Assembly: GCF_001665785.1 (NCBI RefSeq)
Contig: NZ_LZSO01000009.1
Coordinates: forward strand, 1-64,000
Direction: 5' to 3'
Length of the DNA stretch: 64,000 nucleotides
Origin: Mycolicibacterium peregrinum
Lineage (GTDB): Bacteria; Actinomycetota; Actinomycetes; Mycobacteriales; Mycobacteriaceae
How positions within the stretch are numbered: the stretch's first letter is position 1; each line of letters begins with the position of its first letter. The notes under the pieces are model-generated. The model did no database searches, was not told where the DNA came from, and worked only from the letters and a program-made list of their open reading frames with translations. The position numbers were made by a program, and so were the translations under genes. Shown one piece after another: positions 60,454 to 64,000 of this stretch.

Positions 60454-61209
60454 ATGAGCGGCCATTCCAAGTGGGCCACCACCAAGCACAAGAAGGCCGT
60501 CATCGATGCCAAGCGCGGCAAGATGTTCGCCAAGCTGATCAAAAACATCGAGGTCGCGGCACGTGTCGGCGGGGGAGACCCGTCCGGTAACCCCACCCTC
60601 TACGACGCCATCCAGAAGGCGAAGAAGAGCTCGGTGCCCAACGACAACATCGAGCGCGCCCGCAAGCGCGGCGGTGGCGAAGAGGCCGGCGGTGCTGACT
60701 GGCAGAACATCACCTACGAGGGTTACGGCCCCAACGGGGTGGCGGTGCTCATCGAGTGCCTCACCGACAATCGCAACCGCGCCGCCGGCGAGGTGCGGGT
60801 CGCGATGACCCGTAACGGCGGCAACATGGCGGACCCGGGTTCGGTGGCCTACCTGTTCTCCCGCAAGGGCGTGGTGACGCTGGAGAAGAACGGTCTGACC
60901 GAGGACGACGTGCTGATGGCAGTCCTCGAGGCCGGTGCCGAAGAGGTCAACGACCTCGGCGACGCCTTCGAGATCATCTCCGAGCCCACCGACCTGGTCG
61001 CGGTGCGGACCGCACTGCAGGACGCCGGCATCGACTACGACTCGGCCGAGGCCAGCTTCCAGCCCTCGGTGAGTGTGCCCGTCGACCTCGAGGGTGCCCG
61101 CAAGGTGCTCAAGCTCGTCGATGCGCTGGAGGACAGCGACGACGTGCAGGACGTGTACACCAACATCGACATCCCCGACGATGTCGCTGCGCAGCTCGAC
61201 GAGGAGTAG
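60454..61209 (+). CDS. yebC: YebC/PmpR-family protein
   Basis: A 251-residue protein beginning [37 protein letters not shown], the universal YebC start, with [24 protein letters not shown] and [26 protein letters not shown]. It corresponds to Rv2603c. The family is reported as transcriptional regulators and, more recently, as translation factors that help ribosomes at proline stretches. TAAACT at 60411-60416 is a plausible -10; AAAAGGGG precedes the ATG. It usually lies near ruvC. Confidence 0.97.
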   Translation: MSGHSKWATTKHKKAVIDAKRGKMFAKLIKNIEVAARVGGGDPSGNPTLYDAIQKAKKSSVPNDNIERARKRGGGEEAGGADWQNITYEGYGPNGVAVLIECLTDNRNRAAGEVRVAMTRNGGNMADPGSVAYLFSRKGVVTLEKNGLTEDDVLMAVLEAGAEEVNDLGDAFEIISEPTDLVAVRTALQDAGIDYDSAEASFQPSVSVPVDLEGARKVLKLVDALEDSDDVQDVYTNIDIPDDVAAQLDEE

Positions 61210-61275
61210 CCACTGCCCGAGCCGCCCCCTTCAGCCCGACCACTCGCAAGTACGGGCTGCTGGGGCATGTCCGGG

Positions 61276-61926
61276 TCAGCGCAGTGCCGTGTCGATGGGC
61301 GTCGACCCGGAAATCACCTCGAAGGTCCGGCCTGCGGTCTCCGGCTCGTGCAGTACGGCGAGGAGTACCCGCGCGACGTCCTCGCGGGGGATGCTGCCGC
61401 GTCCGGTGGATTCGGCGACCGTGACGCTCCCGGTCCCGGCATCGTCGGTGAGCCCGCCCGGCCGCACGATCGTGGTGCGTAGGCCCGCGCGGGCCCGCAC
61501 GTCGGCGTCGGCCTCCGACTTGGCCCGCATGTAGGCGCGGAACACCTCGTCATAGTTCTCGTCGAGCGAGCGATCGTCGGCAGCAAGCGCCGACACCATC
61601 ACGTAGCGGCTCACGCCCGCGGCGTCGGCGGCGTCGGCCAGCAGGATCGCGGCATCCCGGTCGACGGTCTGTTTGCGCGCGGCGCCGCTGCCCGGCCCGG
61701 CGCCCGCGGCGAACACCACGGCATCGGCGCCGCGCACGACGTCGGCCACCTCCGGGACCGATGCACTCTCCAGGTCCAGCACGACCGGGGTCGCCCCGGC
61801 CGCCTCCAGATCCGCCGACTGGGCCGGGTTGCGGATGAGCCCGACCGCCTCGTCCCCTTGTGCGGCCAGCAACCGTTCGAGGATCAGGGCGATCTTTCCG
61901 TGTCCGCCCGCAATGACCACGCGCAT
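61276..61926 (-). CDS. NAD(P)-binding epimerase-like protein
   Basis: A 216-residue atypical SDR/NmrA-like protein: MRVVIAGGHGKIALILERLLAAQGDEAVGLIRNPAQ gives the GGHGKIA nucleotide loop. VVFAAGAGPGSG, RYVMVSAL and TTIVRPGGLTDDAGTGSVTV follow, and FEVISGSTPI ends it. ATG 61926 is used in place of an upstream Met. It lacks a clear YxxxK, which suggests a cofactor-binding redox sensor or quinone reductase-like role. It stands alone. Confidence 0.85.
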   Translation of the reverse strand: MRVVIAGGHGKIALILERLLAAQGDEAVGLIRNPAQSADLEAAGATPVVLDLESASVPEVADVVRGADAVVFAAGAGPGSGAARKQTVDRDAAILLADAADAAGVSRYVMVSALAADDRSLDENYDEVFRAYMRAKSEADADVRARAGLRTTIVRPGGLTDDAGTGSVTVAESTGRGSIPREDVARVLLAVLHEPETAGRTFEVISGSTPIDTALR

Positions 61927-61962
61927 TTCCGTACCTCCCACCGACACGGTAGCCCGGGTCGT

Positions 61963-62796
61963 TCAGCGGGTCAGGAAGCGGCCGATCTCCTCGGCGGTCC
62001 GCTCGGGTTGATCGAGCATGATGAGCACTCGCGCATCCTCGATCTGGCGCAGCTGCCCGTCGGGTAGCAGATCGGCCAGTTGCCGCCCGTGTGCGGGCGG
62101 CATCACAGTGTTGTCGCTCCACAACACCAGCGACGGGCCCGTGAAATCGGCGAGGGCATTGGTGGCCCGGATCAACTCGGCTTTGTCGAATCGGCTGCGG
62201 CAGTAGCTGATCAGGTCGCGGCGGATCCGCCGATCGGCCAGCGCGGCTTCGGTCCAACCCTCGAAAAGATGTTGGGGGATCGGCTTTTTGGCCATCTCGC
62301 CCCACAGCATCGGTTGCCGGCGCAGCCATTCGATGCGCATCTGGCGCAACGCGAAGGAGACTGTCCCGGTGGTGCGGCTGGCGAGCCACAGAACCTTGGC
62401 GTAGGGCGCCGGTGGGAAGTTGTCGAACGCCTCGGACGGGCAGATCACCAGCCGCGCAATGCGCTTGTCGCGACCCGTGTCAGTCAGGAACAGCGGTCCG
62501 CCCCAGTCGCTGACGATCAACGTGACGTCTGCCAGATCCAGGGCGTCGAGGAAATCGGCGACGATGCCCAGCATCCCGTCCATCCTGAGATCCGCGTCCT
62601 CCCGCATCGGGACGCGATGCCCACCCATGGGGAGCACCGGCAGCAGATAGCGGAACCCGGCGGGCAGCAGGGGCAGCGTCGTCGTCCACTGCGTGTCGTT
62701 CATCAAGAGTCCGTGCAGCAGCACCACCGGCGGCCCGGACGGATCCCCTTCCTCGCGATATTCGATGGTCCCCGCGGGCAGTTCCACTGTTTTCAT
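61963..62796 (-). CDS. Alpha/beta hydrolase, haloalkane dehalogenase-like, lacking the usual His
   Basis: A 277-residue alpha/beta hydrolase: VVLLHGLLMNDTQW is the oxyanion-hole region, and LIVSDWGGPLFL gives an Asp nucleophile (Asp97) as in dehalogenases and epoxide hydrolases. Near the C terminus the family normally reads DAR-H-F..DQPE; here it is DARVLIMLDQPE, so Val replaces the catalytic His. It may therefore have altered or no hydrolase activity. It diverges from the TetR gene by 68 bp with dyads between. Confidence 0.85.
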   Translation of the reverse strand: MKTVELPAGTIEYREEGDPSGPPVVLLHGLLMNDTQWTTTLPLLPAGFRYLLPVLPMGGHRVPMREDADLRMDGMLGIVADFLDALDLADVTLIVSDWGGPLFLTDTGRDKRIARLVICPSEAFDNFPPAPYAKVLWLASRTTGTVSFALRQMRIEWLRRQPMLWGEMAKKPIPQHLFEGWTEAALADRRIRRDLISYCRSRFDKAELIRATNALADFTGPSLVLWSDNTVMPPAHGRQLADLLPDGQLRQIEDARVLIMLDQPERTAEEIGRFLTR

Positions 62797-62864
62797 GGCG
62801 ACCTTCCTGGCATTAGAACGTTGATTCTAGAATTTATGCTCTAGTGTGTCCGCAGGAGGTTCAG
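62797..62864. promoter_or_regulatory. TetR operator region
   Basis: Overlapping dyads TAGAA-CGTTGA-TTCTA (62814-62829) and ATTCTAGAAT (62824-62833) lie between the divergent hydrolase and TetR genes. AGGAGG precedes the TetR ATG. Confidence 0.6.
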
Positions 62865-63467
62865 ATGGCAAGGTCCACGCGGGAGACGATCCTGACCGCC
62901 ACGGCCGAACTGATGCGGCACAAGGGCTATGCGGCGGTCGGAATGAAGGACATCGTCGCGGCCTCCGGCGCCCCGATCGGTTCGCTCTATCACCATTTCC
63001 GGGGCGGCAAGCTGCAGATTGCCCGCGAGGCACTGGTCGATGCGGGGGCTGCCTACGGGCTGCTCATTCCGACCATCGTCGACGAGTACGACGACCTGGG
63101 CCGTGCGGTCGAGGGGGTGTTCAGCCAGGCGGCGGAGGACATGGCAGCCAGTGGTTACGCGAACATGTGCCCGGTCGGCACGGTGGCGGCCGAAACCTCC
63201 GACACCGTCGAGGAGTTGCGGGTTGCCGCGGCCGGGGTGTTCACCGCGTGGTTCGACGGCGGCGCGGCCTACTTCGCCCACCGCGGCGTGGACCCGCCGA
63301 TGGCTCGCGAGGTGACGATGGCAATTGTCGCCGCACTCGAAGGTGCGTTCCTCCTGGCGCGCACGCTGCGTGACGTCGAACCGCTGCTGGCCGCCGGTCG
63401 GGCACTGGCCCCGCAGTATCGGGGGATCGCGTTGGGGGCGCGAGTGTTGACCGATACGACGAATTGA
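62865..63467 (+). CDS. TetR-family regulator (LmrA/YxaF-like)
   Basis: A 200-residue TetR regulator starting MARSTRETILTATAELMRHKGYAAVGMKDIVAASGAPIGSLYHHFRGGKLQIARE, the form typical of LmrA/YxaF-like TetRs. The ligand domain has ANMCPVGTVAAETSD and ALEGAFLLARTLRDVEPL. ATG 62865 with AGGAGG eight bases upstream. It presumably represses itself and the divergent hydrolase gene. Confidence 0.92.
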   Translation: MARSTRETILTATAELMRHKGYAAVGMKDIVAASGAPIGSLYHHFRGGKLQIAREALVDAGAAYGLLIPTIVDEYDDLGRAVEGVFSQAAEDMAASGYANMCPVGTVAAETSDTVEELRVAAAGVFTAWFDGGAAYFAHRGVDPPMAREVTMAIVAALEGAFLLARTLRDVEPLLAAGRALAPQYRGIALGARVLTDTTN

Positions 63468-63538
63468 CCGCACTGCGCCCCTCGTTCGCACGGTTACGGT
63501 GATCTCGGTCGTTGGTGGGTGCGCAGGAGGACGGGGTC

Positions 63539-63859
63539 ATGCAGTTGGTCAACGGGGCGGTGACCGATCCGCACGGGGTTGCCTGGATGGTGCGACGCAA
63601 GTGGATGTACGCCCCGGATACGTGAGGGGACTCCGACGGTGTGATCGGGGCGATCTTTGCCATCATCTCGCTGCTGGTCCTTCTGGCCTGGCCGTTCTGG
63701 TTCGTGGCGAAGTTTCTCGGGGTGCCCTGGAAGATCGTGATCGAGCGGGCGGGTCGGGAACTCGGCACCGAACGCGTCAGGGGTTGGCGGGCTTCTGCGC
63801 GACGAATGGACCAGATCCGCCAGAGCATCCTCGGGGCCGGTGCCTCGCACTACCGGTGA
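63539..63859 (+). pseudogene. Small membrane protein gene with in-frame TGA
   Basis: ATG 63539 has a perfect AGGAGG eight bases upstream. The frame reads MQLVNGAVTDPHGVAWMVRRKW, then a TGA at 63623-63625 (codon 29). It then continues without shift as GDSDGVIGAIFAIISLLVLLAWPFWFVAKFLG...RVRGWRASARRMDQIRQSILGAG to 63859. The two halves together match the layout of small mycobacterial proteins with a VTDPxGxxWxVRRRW start, a membrane segment and a basic tail. One nonsense change is the simplest explanation. Alternatively, GTG 63641 starts a separate 72-residue membrane protein and the leading 28 codons form a leader peptide. Confidence 0.6.
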
Positions 63860-63904
63860 TGGGCGTGTCCCTGCCACGCGCCGCCGACCCGGCCCGCTAG
63901 GCTA

Positions 63905-63920
63905 TCGAACAGATGTTCTG
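63905..63920. promoter_or_regulatory. LexA (SOS) box upstream of ruvC
   Basis: TCGAAC-AGAT-GTTCTG matches 10 of 12 defined positions of the mycobacterial SOS box TCGAAC-N4-GTTCGA. It lies 15 bp before ruvC, whose operon is known to be DNA-damage inducible. Confidence 0.75.
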
Positions 63921-63934
63921 ACGAAGGGGTTCGT

Positions 63935-64000
63935 GTGCGGGTGATGGGAGTGGATCCCGGGTTGACGCGCTGCGGCCTGTCCGTGGTGGAGAGCGGCAAG
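63935..64000 (+). CDS. ruvC: Holliday junction endonuclease RuvC (partial, runs off the window)
   Basis: The first 22 codons are present: GTG 63935, [32 protein letters not shown] is the RuvC N-terminal motif with the first catalytic Asp (Asp7). GAAGGGG lies upstream and a LexA box 15 bp before the start. RuvC cuts Holliday junctions with RuvAB. Confidence 0.93.
   Translation, partial: MRVMGVDPGLTRCGLSVVESGK

Overview
This is a high-GC actinobacterial chromosome segment, almost certainly from a Mycolicibacterium/Mycobacterium. The gene order thrS - HIT phosphorylase - pgsA - acyltransferase - pimA - membrane Nudix protein, followed by pdxS - tesB - pdxT, yebC and ruvC, is the mycobacterial order known from M. 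tuberculosis (Rv2614c to Rv2594c). PimA and the phosphatidylinositol-phosphate synthase are hallmarks of that lineage.

Region 1 (about 744-16872) is an integrated phage-like element. It is bounded by a perfect 25-bp direct repeat (744-768 and 16848-16872). The right copy is the 3' end, including CCA, of a tRNA-Val(GAC) gene in a Gly-Cys-Val tRNA operon. The same kind of tRNA locus hosts phiRv2 in M. tuberculosis. The element has a tyrosine integrase beside each end, an excisionase-like protein, a winged-helix replication-type protein, and a tightly overlapped run of small Cys-rich proteins that includes a zinc-finger/WhiB fusion. It also carries an HK97-type prohead protease and a 1289-residue tape-measure protein with an NlpC/P60-like region. 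I see no terminase, portal, capsid, tail tube, lysin or holin. It therefore looks like a satellite or a deleted prophage. Its right third holds cargo: a possible nuclease, a HEPN-like protein, a membrane coiled-coil protein, a PIN-domain gene overlapping a 272-residue partner, and a tRNA(CAT). The cargo is the best place in this window to look for an undescribed system.

Region 2 (17.1-24.8 kb) has core genes: the tRNAs, a lipoprotein, the RNA-binding accessory factor Tex, and a VTT membrane protein. A thioredoxin and a 48-residue Cys-rich protein diverge from a DUF302 gene across a CsoR/CstR-type operator. A MerR regulator, a polysaccharide deacetylase and a P450 gene with an out-of-frame internal deletion follow.

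Region 3 (24.8-39.4 kb) looks like an organosulfur scavenging island. A LysR regulator and a ketopantoate reductase-like gene diverge from a TauD-type dioxygenase, an aldo/keto reductase and a nitroreductase. A DszC/SfnB-like flavoprotein lies in an operon with a complete peptide-type ABC importer. This operon diverges from two luciferase-like flavin monooxygenases and a short-chain dehydrogenase.

Region 4 (39.4-51.0 kb) is conserved core: a DapB-like oxidoreductase, a DUF1990 protein, a thioesterase, then thrS through pimA (phosphatidylinositol mannoside synthesis) and pdxS/tesB/pdxT (vitamin B6).

Region 5 (51.1-60.4 kb) lies between pdxT and yebC. It holds a GT39-type glycosyltransferase and a TetR-linked cluster. 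On one strand are an aldehyde dehydrogenase, a carboxymuconolactone decarboxylase-like protein, a hydroxyisobutyrate dehydrogenase-like protein and an SDR. On the other are a LuxE-like acyl-activating enzyme and a LuxC-like acyl-CoA reductase, without luxAB.

Region 6 (60.4-64.0 kb) has yebC, a NAD(P)-binding protein, an alpha/beta hydrolase diverging from its TetR regulator, a membrane protein gene with an in-frame TGA, and the start of ruvC behind a LexA-type box.
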